A DNA stretch of 64,000 nt from assembly GCA_902685375.1 (NCBI GenBank), contig CACRXE010000010.1:124001-188000 (forward strand), in the 5' to 3' direction. The notes below the pieces were generated by a model that had not been told where the DNA came from, searched no databases, and was given only the letters and a program-made list of their open reading frames with translations. Shown here piece after piece: positions 46,691 through 59,300 of this stretch (position 1 is the first letter of the stretch; each line of letters begins with the position of its first letter). This stretch comes from Neostethus bicornis. Lineage: Eukaryota; Chordata; Actinopteri; Atheriniformes; Phallostethidae. The translations under genes and the position numbers were made by a program.

Positions 46691-46694
46691 TGTA

Positions 46695-46735
46695 TGCACG
46701 CGCACACACACACACACACACACACAGACCTCTGC
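46695..46735 (+). repeat. CA microsatellite
   Basis: (ca)n directly after the LINE 3' repeats. Confidence 0.85.
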
Positions 46736-46739
46736 TCAG

Positions 46740-47470
46740 CCAGATTTAATAAAAATAACCACACCAACATGATAATATCAGTTAACATTGTGTGCACTGT
46801 CACACACACACATGCAAGTGTGACAATCTCAGAGTGTTTCGTAATTTTTTGGAAAAACTGCATCTGCTTATTGGCCAGACTTTTCAAGACGACCAACTTG
46901 TGAAGTTCAGTCCCTTTTGGAAATTCCTGTTCGATGTTAAGATGAAGTGAGCGGAAGTGACGCTGAAGATTTGAAGCTTTGAAAAGCGCTAATGCTGCGT
47001 GACATATAAGATAGATCGGCTTCCATTACGTTCAACAAAAAAATATAAACTGTCAAAAACATCCTGTGTTCTTCTTCATATTTTCGTTTGACTGTGGGGT
47101 TTTTTTTCCTGCCATTTTGAGAGCTAACATGATAGAAATTATCAGTCAGTGAGTCAACTTCTTAACAGTCTATCCCTTACTGGGTTGCGGGGGTTGCCGG
47201 AGCCCATCCCAGCTGATTGGAGGTGAGGGGCAGAGTTCAACCCGAACAGGTCGCTTGTCTGTCGCGGGGACAGAATTTGTTTACAATGCAAATGATGCTT
47301 TACCAAAGATTCTCTTGTCGCACATTTGACGTCACTCAAACAGGCTTACCTGGTCAGCGTGCCATCTTGCCGAAGGAGGAATGAATGGCAATGCCAGCTA
47401 AGCATATTTGACGCGTCATGTGAAAGCTCCTGAAGAGTCGCGGCTAACCTGCTGTAGAGTGTTTCCAAGA
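46740..47470 (-). mobile_element. DNA-transposon-like repeat with internal dispersed-repeat insertion
   Basis: Carries 'tctcagagtgtttcgtaa' (46826-46845) and 'tgacgcgtcatgtgaaagct' (47409-47430), complements of blocks at 35811-35830 and 35450-35475. A dispersed-repeat piece lies at 47150-47270. Confidence 0.5.
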
Positions 47471-47589
47471 TCCACTGTGCTCCGTAACTGTGTATCTGTC
47501 CTTAGCAAAGAAACTTTCTAAACCTATTTGTTTTGACTCATTTTGCTAGTTTAAGGTTTTAAATTTAACAGGATGATGAAAGGTGAGTC

Positions 47590-48025
47590 AATGAATTAAA
47601 CTGAATATACTTTATTGATCCCTGAAGGTAAATTTGAGTGCTGCAGTGTAAACACCTCGATGGCCCCTCACTCCTACCCACCGGCCTCCCAGTCCGGTCG
47701 CACTGTGTCCAACCTGGCAACCCAAAATCTGGAGTCCGGAATGGGTCCACAAAGCCAGGCCGCAGTGAAAAACACCAAACTGGTCTCTCTGTATTTCACT
47801 GGGTCCGAGTGAGCGCCTCCAGATCCTCAAGCGAGCAACCGGACATTTCCATGGAAACAAAAAAAACAGAAGGAGCACCTCCTCTAGACCGTCTCCTTCT
47901 CCTCAGCTCCCTCAGGACTGAACCAACTCCTCCAGACACAACGGATGTGGCTCCGAGAGCCAGCAGCTGCTCGCGCATGTCAACATGCATGTCAACAGTA
48001 GAATGACTCCATAACCAGCTAGCCG
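47590..48025 (-). mobile_element. Internally deleted L2-like LINE derivative
   Basis: On the minus strand: 'gttatggagtcattctac', then coding like MEMSGCSLEDLEALTRTQ (start of an L2/Rex1-type endonuclease), then 'ggtgtttacactgcagcact' joined to the 3' tail 'gggatcaataaagtatattc'. The same junction occurs in the copy at 40739-43395, so it is one shared deletion derivative. Confidence 0.7.
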
Positions 48026-49578
48026 TTGGGAGCTAGCCGGATACTTACTAAAAAAACAAAACAGTTGTCTGACACAAAACAACAAAGTCCAAAATGACAT
48101 CCAAAGTACACTTAAAAACGAAATCTTCAGAAAGAGACAAAACATAGCAGAAGAGATAGAAACTCAGAGAAAGTTAGCAATTAAACGCTAAAATAACAGG
48201 GAGCACTGCAGCAGGCAGCCGCCCAGGGCAGCGCCTTAACCGTCATATGACAGAAATGATGAAGAAAATCTGGTGACTTTTCAAAATAAAACAACATTAT
48301 GATTCCAATAATAAACCAAATGGAAATAATGGAAGTTATTTTTTCTTTGCAGCCCGGTTATTCATAACCCACGGACCAGTGCTGGTCGGCAACCCGGTGG
48401 TTGGGCACCACCACACATCGAGACCATATGCTAGCAGTCACATGCTAAAATATTGTAATAAAAAAAACACTGGATTCAAACTTGTTTCCATGGAAACATT
48501 TATTTTATAATTTCATCACATCATAAAAAAACACCAGAAAAAAAATAGCCGCTGGTCCATCCGACATTTTAATGACATCATCATTAGACCGTCCATACAA
48601 AGTGCTAACGGCTAAGCTACAACACGCACGCAAATACACACACGCACGCACACGCACCCACACTTCAGTGTTTTTTTTTTTTTTTGGTCCTGATTTGAAA
48701 TGTTTGATTTTTTTTATTTTTTTATTAAATACTGTGAAATTTTTTTTTTTTAATTCTTTGCTCCGATTGGACAATTTTTTTAGATGAATATTTTTAATTT
48801 TATATTGTGGGCGGAGCTTTTGAAAAAAAAACCTTTTTCTTAAAAAAACAATTTCAGTGCAAAACTCCACCCACTTCAGCACCTTGATAACATAAATATA
48901 AACACATGTGGCTAAGCTAACATGCTAACATTCTAAAGGAACTATTCTACCATGTTAAGCTATGATGCTAATACACTTTGCTAGCATGCTAACACAGTAT
49001 GGGAACATGATAATACTATTATGCTAAGCTAACAGGCTAAAATATTGCCATATTTTACATGTTAGCATGTTATAAATTTGATTTTTTTTTTTTTTTCCAC
49101 AAGAAGCTGGGGAAGGAGACAAACTTTTATGACATCATATTAGAGCCAACCTGTCATATGATATCATCAAAGTGTGTCTCTGTCTAAGCTTCTTTCTATG
49201 TAAAAACTCTAATATCAAATTTGCTCAAGTTTTGATTCGTTTTGGATCTAAAAGTTGTTATTTTTAGTCTCTCTTTGTTTTTGGGCAGTTTTTAGTAAAA
49301 AAAAAAAAAAAAAAAACTCAATTTTTTATTATTATTATTTTACAAACACACCTCAGATGATGTTTAGGACTCTTTAAAGATTAACACCGCTCTATCAGCC
49401 CTCCACCCCCACCCCCAGTTTTAACGTCTGGACGTTTTAGAAAGTTTTTTTTGGTAGTAGTATTTGGGTAAACAGTTACCAGTTCAACCCCCACCCTGAG
49501 TAACACCCCTACGGCAGGAGTGTCAAGATCTGTTCCTGGAGGGCCGGTGTCCTGAAGGAGTAAAATCACTGTTCAAAC
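48026..49578. other. ugcg downstream flank, no gene
   Basis: A/T-rich with GCTAAC words (48900-49080). A possible minus-strand polyadenylation signal (AATAAA, + strand tttatt at 48499-48504) would make a long ugcg 3' UTR; this is not certain. Confidence 0.35.
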
Positions 49579-49780
49579 AAGAGGTAGCTCAGTGGTAGAG
49601 TGTCCGTCCTTGGACCTGGAGAACCCAGTTCAAATCCCACTGAGTTCATGTCTAGGTGTCCTTGGAGAAAACACCCAACACCCTCGTTTCTCCTACCATT
49701 GGCGCCGTAAAGGCAGCCTGCTGCGGTGAAATTTGTGTGCTGGTGTAATACAGAACACAAATTGTCCCACTGAGGCAATG
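49579..49780 (+). mobile_element. tRNA-derived SINE
   Basis: Head with A box 'tagctcagtggtagagtg' and B-box-like 'cagttcaaatcccac', then the shared body 'ctaccattggcgccgtaa', 'ggcagcctgctgcggtg'. A reversed head-like segment follows at about 49795-49855. Confidence 0.7.
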
Positions 49781-49899
49781 GTAGGAGAACTAGGGGCTCA
49801 GTGAGAATCAAACCGGCTTCTCCTGGGCAAAGGACAAACACTCTACATGCCAACATCTACACCCTCCTAGGTACGAACTTAGCGGGATTTGAATTGTCA

Positions 49900-50145
49900 A
49901 CCACCAGATAGGGAGGCTCGGGCATCTTGTTAGGATGCCTCCCTCACTTATGAGGTGTTTCGGGCACGTCCCATCGGGAAGAGACCTGCTGGAGAGACTA
50001 TGTCTCACAGCTGGACAGAAAACACCTTAGGATCCTCCTGGGTGAGCTGGAGGATGCAGCCGGGGTGAGAGGAGCCTGGGTTTCCCATCTGGTGGTGTTA
50101 CCCCCAACAACCTGGGCCGGGATAAGCGGAAGACAACAGAACGGA
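49900..50145 (+). mobile_element. Rex3 3' tail fragment
   Basis: 'gaggtgtttcgggcacgtcc', 'ctggagagactatgtctcac', 'gtgagctggaggatgcagcc' and the end 'ataagcggaagacaac' match the Rex3 3' end. Confidence 0.65.
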
Positions 50146-50326
50146 ATGAAATCTTCAGTCTAAAGTTGGCATAATAACTCTAGAATATTAGCATGCTAGC
50201 ATGTTAGCATCCTGAACCTAGCGCGTCTACATGTTAACATGTGGTCGCCGTGGACACAATAATAAATACACAAGAAAAAGTTTCTTCTTTTATGAATAAA
50301 GTTTGTTGGCGGTCGCCACAGTTTCC

Positions 50327-53300
50327 TCACACGTCCAAGATTTCCTCGGCTGTCCCTCCGCAGCGTAACCGGTAGCGACCTGTCCTCCAGCTAATGGTCG
50401 GATCCCACAGAGCCGAGAGGAAGATCTGAACCGACATGGATTCTCTGATGAACCACGCCACGGCAAAGTCCAGCTTCGAGAACGGCGGAGCCCCTCCCTG
50501 GACAGACAGAGAGGGTAGGATGGAGTCAGGCTAATGATAACCATGGAGACCAGCTTAGAGAAAGACAGCGCCCCTCCCTGGAGAAACAGAGAGGGTGGGA
50601 TGGAGTCAGGCTAATGATAACCATGGAGACCAGCTTAGAGAAAGACAGCGCCCCTCTCTGGAGAAACAGAGAGGGTAGGATGGAGTCAGGCTAATGATAA
50701 CCATGGAGACCAGTTTAGAGAAAGACAGCGCCCCTCCCTGGAGAGACAGAGAGGGTAATATGGAGTCAGGCTAATGATAACCATGGAGACCAGCTTAAAG
50801 AAAGACAGCGCCCCTCCCTGGAGAGATAGAGGAAGGACTCAGGCTAACGATGCCATTGATGGAGGTTTTACCTGAACGCCCGTTAGCTGCACGTAGTCGG
50901 CGAGGAACCAGGCAAGGCAGTGACACATGAAGAAAACCATCATGTCCCACCTGCAGGGGGAGACAGAGAGACACGCCCACATGATGCTAACATGATGCTA
51001 ATGTTAATGAAAAACTAACATGATGCGATCTGCTATTATTGGAAAATTTTTAGAATGTATTTTTAAAATTGTTTTTAAATTTTTGCTAGTTTTTTTAAAA
51101 AAGATACAAAATTGTGTTTTTAGCTATTATTTAGAATTTTTTTTCTAATTATTTTTTAATTGTTAAAAATTTCAGCAAGTTTTTGTAAATTTTGCAACCT
51201 TTTCGCAATTTGGGGCACGACCCCCCCCCCCGCCAGGACTTAAATCAGTGCTTCTCACTGATATTTTTATATAAAAATGGCTTATTATTTAGCTTAGCGT
51301 TAGCGTAGCATTGGCCTAGCGCAGTGCTTCTCAATTATTTACTGTCGCGCCCCCCGTAGGAAGAAGAATATATTTTGCGCCCCCCACACTCTCCGCCGTG
51401 ACTATAATTAGTATCATTTGTCTATGAAATTGTTAGAAGTACACCTCTGCATAATAATAATAATAATAATAATACATTTTATTTGTAATGCACTCTACAC
51501 CTGAAATCAAGCCTCAGAGTGCTACAAGGTTAAAACTTAAAACAATTAAAACAGTACAGCACAATAAAAAACAAACATACAATGCAAACAAAATTAAAAA
51601 ATGATAAGCTTTTGTAAAAAGGTGTGTTTTTAGTCCTTTTTTAAAGGCATCCTCCGTCTGTGGGCCCTGAGATAGTCTGGGAGGGCATTCCACAGGCGGG
51701 GAGCAGCAGCCTTGAAGGCCCTGTCGCCCATTGTTTTTAGCCGTGTCCTGGGTGGGTTCAGACGATGCCGTTGGCCTGACCGGGTCCTGGTTGAGGTATT
51801 GAGTGTGAGTAGTTCTGAGAGGTAAGTGGGGGCCTCACCGTGCAGACAGTGATGGGTGTGAAGGAGGACCTTACATTCAATACGGAGGTGAACGGGAAGC
51901 CAGTGAAGGCTGTGAAGGATGGGGGTGATGTGCTCGTATTTCCGCACCCTCATCAGGACCCTGGCAGTGCTGTTCTGAACATACTGGAGCTTTTGAGTGC
52001 TCCTGCCAGGGATCCCGATGAGAAGCGCATTACAGTAATCCAGCCTGGAGGAGACAAAGGCATGGATGACCTTCTCAGCAGCCGGGAGGGAGAGAGATGG
52101 ACAAAGTTTTGAGATGTTACGAAGGTGAAAGAAGGAAGTTTTGCAAATGTGGGTGACATGATTGTCAAAGGTGAGGTGGGGGTCGAACTTAACCCCGAGG
52201 TTAACATTGTATCCTCATAACATTGTATGAGCATAACATTGTATCCTCATTAAAGAAAACAAAAAAAGAAAAAGAACAGCTTTATTAACATTGTTTTTTA
52301 GTCTGTAACAGAAAAGATTTAAAGTGCATAGAGTTAATACTCCCTGCGCACACTCTGACAATGAGAACGCCAACTACTGTAGTGGATGTGCAATTGCACT
52401 TTATTCTAGGACGGCAAAAAAATCCCCAACATGTTCCACAGGGTCACCTGCGCCCTCCCCTAGCATTGCGCCGTGCCCCCACTTACTGAGAAGCACTGGC
52501 CTTGCATAAGCATCCTTACCTGAACACATGATGCGCAGCCCAGCCAATGATGAGGCTCGCCAGGAAACACTCGGACACTGGTTCCAGAACTGTTCCTGGA
52601 AGCATGTTGATCCGAAGTTTGGTCCACCTTGACAAAAAAAAAAAAAAAAACAGTTTTAAACAAAATTCCACCTTAAAAAAAAAGTTTTTAAATAATGTTC
52701 CACTTCAAAAAAAGAAAAGTTTCCAGAAAAGTTCCACCTTACAAAAAAACCCAGTTTTTAACTTTAAGCTTCTCTATTTTTTCTTAAATTTATGACTTTT
52801 TTTTTAAATGAACCCATTTGCATTTTTTGTTGAATTTTAGCAATTTTTTTTTCAGGTTTTCTTTCAATTTATTGCGTTTTGTTTTTCAATTTTTTTCAAT
52901 TTCCGTCCATCATCTTCTGCTTGTTCCGGGGTCGGGTCGCGGGGGTGACAGCCTCAAACTGGTAGCCCAGGCCTCTCTCACCCTGGCTGCATCCTCCAGC
53001 TAACCCGGAAGGATCCCAAGTCGTTCCCCAACCAGCCGTGAGACGTGCCTGAAACACCTCAAGCGCTCAGCGGGCATTCTGACCAGATGCCTGAATCACC
53101 CCATCTGGCTCCTCTCTTGGAGGAGTGGCTTCACACCGATCTCCTCCCGGATGGCAGAGGTCCTTACCCGATCTCTGAATGAGAGCCCAGCCACCCTGCG
53201 AGGAAGCTCATTTCAGCCGCTTGAATCCGCGATCTCATTCTTTCGGTCACCACCCACAGCTGGTTACCATGGTGAGGGTAGAAACGTAGATCCTAGTTAC

Positions 53301-56300
53301 CACGGTGAGGGTAGGAACGTAGATCCTGTTACCATGGTGAGGGTAGGGACATACGTAGATCCTTGTTACCATGGTGAGGATAGGAACGTAGATCCTTGTT
53401 ACCATGGTGAGGATAGGAACGTAGATCCTGGTTACCATGGTGAGAGTAGGAACGTAGATAGACTTGTAAATCGAGAGCTTTGCTTTTTTGCTCAGCTCTC
53501 TCTTTACCACGACGGACCGATGCAGCATCCTAGTTATTGCTGATGCCGCACCGATCTGCCTGTCAATCACCCGCTCCATCCTTCCCCCACTCGTGAACAA
53601 AACCCTGAGTTACTTGAACTCCTTCAACTGCAGGGCGCATTCCACCCTTTTCCGGGCAAGAACCATGGTCTCGGATTTGGAGGCTCTGATTCCCATCCCG
53701 GCCGCTTCACACTCTGCAGCAAATTGATCCAGTGAGAGCTGGAGAACACGGTCCAATGAAGCCAACAGGACCACGTCATCCACAAAAACCAGAGATCCGA
53801 TCCTGAGGTAATAATAATAATAACGCATTGAACTTTATAGCGCTTTTCTATACACTCAAAGATGCTTTACATACGTATGCATAATTCATTCACTCCATAC
53901 AACCATTCACACACACATTCATTCCTGATGATGAGAGCTACTATGCAAGGCGCATACCACTATCATCAGAAGTAACTGGGGGTTCGGTGTCTTGCTCAAG
54001 AACACCTCGGCATGGACTCTAGGCGGGGGATCAAACCTGCGACCTTCCGGTTACAGGACGGTTGCCCTACCCACCGAGCCATCCTTCCGGTTTGGAGGTC
54101 ACCAAACCGGATCCCTCCAACGCCTCGGTTGCGCCTAGATATCCTGTCCATAAAAGTGATGAACAGAATTGGTTAAGAAGGGCAGCTTTGGCGGAGTCCA
54201 ACTCTTACTGGAAATGGAATCGACATACTGCTGGCTATGAAAACAACACAACTTAGAAGAACGTTATCTGAGAGATCTGTGTCTGAGTTTAAACTTCATA
54301 TTCAGCCAATAATTAGTACCATTCTAAAAGAATTTACTGAGAATACCTTTCGCAGCTTACTAACTCTTACTACCTCAGCTCTTACTAACCTACAAGGCTC
54401 TAAACAGTATGGCTCCATCCTACATTAGTGAACTTATAGTACCTTATCAACCAAGCAGAACACTCCGCTCACAAAATGCAGGGCTGTTAGTGGATCGTAG
54501 GATTTCTAAAAGTACAGTTGGAGGTAGAGCCTTTAGCTACCAAGCTCCAGTTTCATGGAATAAGCTCCCAGCTCAAGTCAGAGAGGCAGACAGTGTTCCT
54601 ACATTTAAAGGGAGGCTTAAAGCATTCCTGTTTGAACAAGCTTATCACCACGCCAGATAGAAACAGATTAATTTAGCTGATATAATTACTAGTTGGCTGC
54701 TAGATAGTAAAAGCTGGGGAAAGTATGGTACATTGGGGTTCTGTCCTCTAATTCTATCTATTATTCTCTGCCAGACTGCCTTGGCCCTTTTCCCCTTACC
54801 CCCTACACTAACCAGGGTCTGTACCCCCGCCCCTAACCAGGGTCTGTATCCCTCTTTCTCCTTACCCCTGCCCTAACCAGGGTCTGTATTCGCTTCCCCC
54901 CCTCCCTAACCCCTGGCTTTCTATCTCATTCATTGTTCTCTATTGTCTGTTTATTTAATATTACACTGTTAGTTGGCACTGTCCCCCATGTTTCGGGGAC
55001 AGTGCCTCTGAATTGGAAGACTGGGGTGGTGGTCCCTCTTTACAAGAAGGGGAACCGGAGGGTGTGCTCCAACTACCGAGGGATCACACTCCTCAGCCTC
55101 CCTGGGAAGGTCTATTCGGGGGAACTGGAGGAGGGTCCGTCGGATTGTTGAGTCTCGGATTGAAGAGGAGCAGTGTGGTTTCCGTCCCAGACGTGGAACT
55201 ACAGACCAGCTCTATACCCTCTTCAGGATCCTGGAGGGGTCATGGGAGTTTTCCCAACCAGTCTGCATGTGTTTTGTGGATCTGGAGACGGCATTCGATT
55301 GTGTCCCTAGGGGACTCCTGTGGGGGTGCTCCGGGAGTACGGAGTCTCGGAGCCCTTGGTACAGGCTGTCCGGTCTCTGTACGACCGGAGCCAGAGCTTG
55401 GTCCATATAGCTGGCAGTATGTCGATTCCATTTCCAGTGAGAGTTGGACTCCGCCAAGGCTGCCCTTTGTCACCGATTCTGTTCATCACCTTTATGGACA
55501 GAATATCTAGGCGCAGCCGAGGCGTTGGAGGGATCCAGTTTGGTGACCTCAGGATCGGATCTCTGCTTTTTGTGGATGATGTGGTCCTGTTGGCTTCACC
55601 GGACCGTGATCTCCAGCTCTCACTGGATCGATTTGCTGCCGAGTGTGAAGCGGCCGGGATGGGAATTAGCGCCTCCAAATCCGAGACCATGGTCCTCGCC
55701 CGAAAAAGGGTGGAATGCCCCCTGTGGGTCAGGGACAGGGTCCTGCCCCAAGTGGAGGAGTTTAAGTATCTCGGAGTCTTGTTCACGAGTGGGGGAAGGA
55801 TGGAGCGGGAGATCGACAGGCGGATCGGTGCGGCATCAGCAATAACTAGGACGCTGCATCGGTCTGTCGTGGTAAAGAGAGAGCTGAGCCGAAAAGCAAA
55901 CCTCTCGATTTACAAGTTGATCTACGTACCAACCCTCACCTATGGTCACCAGCTGTGGGTGGTGACCAAAAGAATGAGATCGCGGGTACAAGCGGCCGAA
56001 ATGAGCTTCCTCCGCAGGGTGGCTGGGCTCTCACTCAGAGATCGGGTGAGAAGCTCTGCCATCCGGGAGGAGCTCGGTGTCGAGCCGCTCCTCCTCCAGG
56101 TTGAGAGGAGCCAGATGGGGTGCTTCGGGCATCTGGTCAGGATGCCCCCCGAGCGCCTCGCGGGCGAGGTGTTTCGGGCACCTCCCACCGGGAGGAGACC
56201 AAGGGGCAGACCCGCTGGAGAGACTATGTCCCAAAGCTGGCCGGGGAACGACTTGGGATCCTTCCGGGTGAGCTGGAGGATGAAGCCGGGGAGAGAGAGG

Positions 56301-59300
56301 CCTGGGCTACCCGTTTGGGGCTGTTGCCCCCGCGACCCGACCCCCGAACAAGCGGAAGATGACAGAACAGAACTGCTAATTGGTACGATACAATTCACAT
56401 GTTGTCCACCTCTATCCCTCCTCTCTGGGAGAGAGCCCCATTCAGGACTCTGCGTTCCTGTCCTGTTCATGGCCCCACTGAGGAGACCTCAGCGCTTCAT
56501 CATCCCCGCTCCATCAGGATGAAATCCCTGTCCAGGGCATCGCTGGGCTGAGGAGTCCCCCGTGTAACTATCAGGATGAAGAACATTTACTCATCCCCGT
56601 CCTGGACATCTCCGGGCTGAGGAGTCCCCCGTGTTTCCATCAGGATGAAGAACATCTACTCATCCCTGTCCTGGACATCTCCGGGCTGAGGAGCCCCCCG
56701 TGTTTCCATCAGGATGAAGAACATCTACTCATCCCCGTACTGGACATCTCCGGGCAGAGGAGTCCCCCGTGTTTCCATCAGGATGAAGAACATCTACTCA
56801 TCCCTGTCCTGGACATCTCCGGGCTGAGGAGCCCCCCGTGTTTCCATCAGGATGAAGAACATCTACTCATCCCCGTACTGGACATCTCCGGGCTGAGGAG
56901 CCCCCCGTGTTTCCATCAGGATGAAGAACATCTACTCATTCCCGTACTGGACATCTCCGGGCTGAGGAGTCCCCCGTGTTTCCATCAGGATGAAGAACAT
57001 CTATTGACTTCTTTAGATATTTAGCTGTAGAGTAGAATAAGCTAATATTTAAACAATAATCTTTGACATATTGGTTGCTTGTCCCGGGGGAGGGATCTCT
57101 CTTTCATGTGGATCCCATGAGGTTTCTTATTTTTTCCCCACTGATGGGTTTTTTAGGAGTTTTTCCTCACCGTGAAGGAGAGTCTAAGGGCATAAATGTG
57201 CTAGTCTTGCTTAGTTAGCATTTGATATTTGTTTTTTTTTTCTTGCTGTGTATTTGTGTTAATACATTCCTCTTTTTCTTGTGAAGCCCACTGAGAAGGA
57301 AATTCTGTGATTTTCAGGGCTATACATATAAAATTGAATTGAATTATACGGACCAAGCTCTGGCTCCGGTTGTACAGAGACCGGACAGCCCATACCAAAA
57401 GCTCTGAGACTCCGCACTCCTGGAGCATCCCCCAAAGAAGTCCCCTTGAGTGCCTTCGCCAGATCCACAAAGTACATGTAGACTATTTATTTTACACTTT
57501 ATTGTATTTTAAGCTGCGCCCCTTTATTTTATTTTTAAGCTCCTCCTCTAAGTTTTATTTTAAAGCTCCGCCTCTTTATTTTAACTTTAAGCTCTGCGTC
57601 TGTATTTTAAGCCCCACCCCGTTATTTTACTTTAAGCTCCGCTTCTTTATTTTCGTCACCTGATCATTCGCGACTGGAACTGTGCGATCGAATAGGAGCC
57701 CGAGTTCTGCAGTGCCACCTGCGTCGCCATGGAGAACCTCCACCCCCTGAAAAAAAAAACGTGACCTGTGTTAGCAGCTAGCCTGTTAGCATCTTTTAAA
57801 AAAAAAGAAGGTAAAAAAACAAAACAAAACAAGTAAAACGAATAAAAATGCTTAAAAAAAACTTAAAAAAACTAAATAAAAATGAGTGCATTAAAAAAAC
57901 CTACCTGTTAAATAAAAAAAAATCTACATTTAAAAAAAAAAGTTTTGTTTTTGCTAGTTTAAAAAAAAAAAAAAAAAAAGTGTCTTTTTAGCATCTTTTT
58001 CGGCATTTTTGTAATTTTTGTCACCAAAAAGTTGCCTTCGCCAGTTCTTTTTACGTTTTCGCCACATTTTTGCAACTTTTAACTTTTTTGTCAAAAAACT
58101 GTTTAAAAAAAAAAAAAAAAAAAAAAGTTTTTTTTTCCAAAGATAGCCTGTTAGCATCTTTTAAAAAAACAAATAAAATGCTGCCAAAACTAAAAAAAAA
58201 ACCTACATTAAAAAAACTACACTCTACATTTTTTTGGAGAAAAACTGTCTGTGACTTTTTCGCCACTTTTTGTCAAAAAAGTGGCTAAAAAATCTCGAAA
58301 ACCTACCTATCTGCGATAGCTTTAGCCATGAAGTAATCCTCGGCGATGTATTGAGCGAACGCCACGAGACCTCCGGCTTGATCCAGAACGTCTTTTCTCA
58401 TCAGACACGACATCCCGGTCACGCATTTTATTCCCGTGACATTGGCCGAGATGTAGGAGCGGGGATGGGAGGTCCCGAAGTACACCTGGACAGAGTTAGC
58501 ATGGGTTAGCATGTAAGAATCGTGTTAGCATGTTAGCTTAGCATCAGTGTGTCTAATAGTTAAAAAAATTGGGCTAAAATTTTTTTACGTTATTTTAAGG
58601 TTTTGTTTATTTTAATACAATTTCTTTAAAACAAAAGTTAAAAAAAAAAAAAAAAACGTAAAAAAGTTTTTTTTTAATTTTTTTTAAGTAATTTTGTTTT
58701 TACACATTTTTAATTTTTTTATTTTATTAAAAAAAAAGACACTTTTTGAAATTTTTGTGTTTTTGTTTTTTTTTTAACCAAATTTTGTAGTTTTTTTTTT
58801 TTAAGTTTTTGAATTTTTGCAATTTTATTAACTTAGCTTATGTGATATACTGTAAGCAACAAAGACGAAGAAAACATTTAAAAAAAAAAACTAAATAACT
58901 AAACAAAATTGTAAAAATGGCAAAAAGAAAATTTCGGTTCTAATTTTTTTTTTTTTAATTTATATAAATGAAAACCAAAAATAAACAAATTGGGGAAAAA
59001 AATGTAAAATTTGCAAAAAAAAAAACAAACAAAAAAAAAACAACAAACAAAAATTTGCTTGAAAAATTGCAAAAATCCAAGAAAATAAAAATTTTGCAAA
59101 ACATTGCCAAAAAAACAGAAAATTTTGTGAGAATTTGCAAAACATCTAAAAAATGCAAAGATTTGAAAAATTTGCAAAACTTGCAAAACCTTGGGAAAAT
59201 GTTAGCGTTAGCTTTTAAACAAAAGATGTTACTGACAAGTTTAACAAATTAGCCACTATTAGCTCAGCCTCACCTGCTCCAAGGTGGCGGCAAAGCCCTG

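Larger units (their letters stand above)
52900..54236 (-). pseudogene. Rex3 copy with internal minisatellite and SINE-like insertion
   Basis: Minus orientation. 3' end near 52900; C-terminal region to 53260; then the 33-bp array (53262-53462) exactly where the YVPTLTYG codons lie; then RELSKKAKLSIYK and upstream RT segments, including SLVFVDDVVLLASLD (53828-53610), with deletions (RVECALQLKEFK). Interrupted at 53810-54085 by another repeat, and resuming to 54236. Confidence 0.8.

Noticed and set aside
53151..53543. Glycine/histidine repeat protein (YHGEGRNVD repeats) in several frames
   Set aside because: Translation of the 33-bp minisatellite; period divisible by 3 makes every frame appear repetitive and open.
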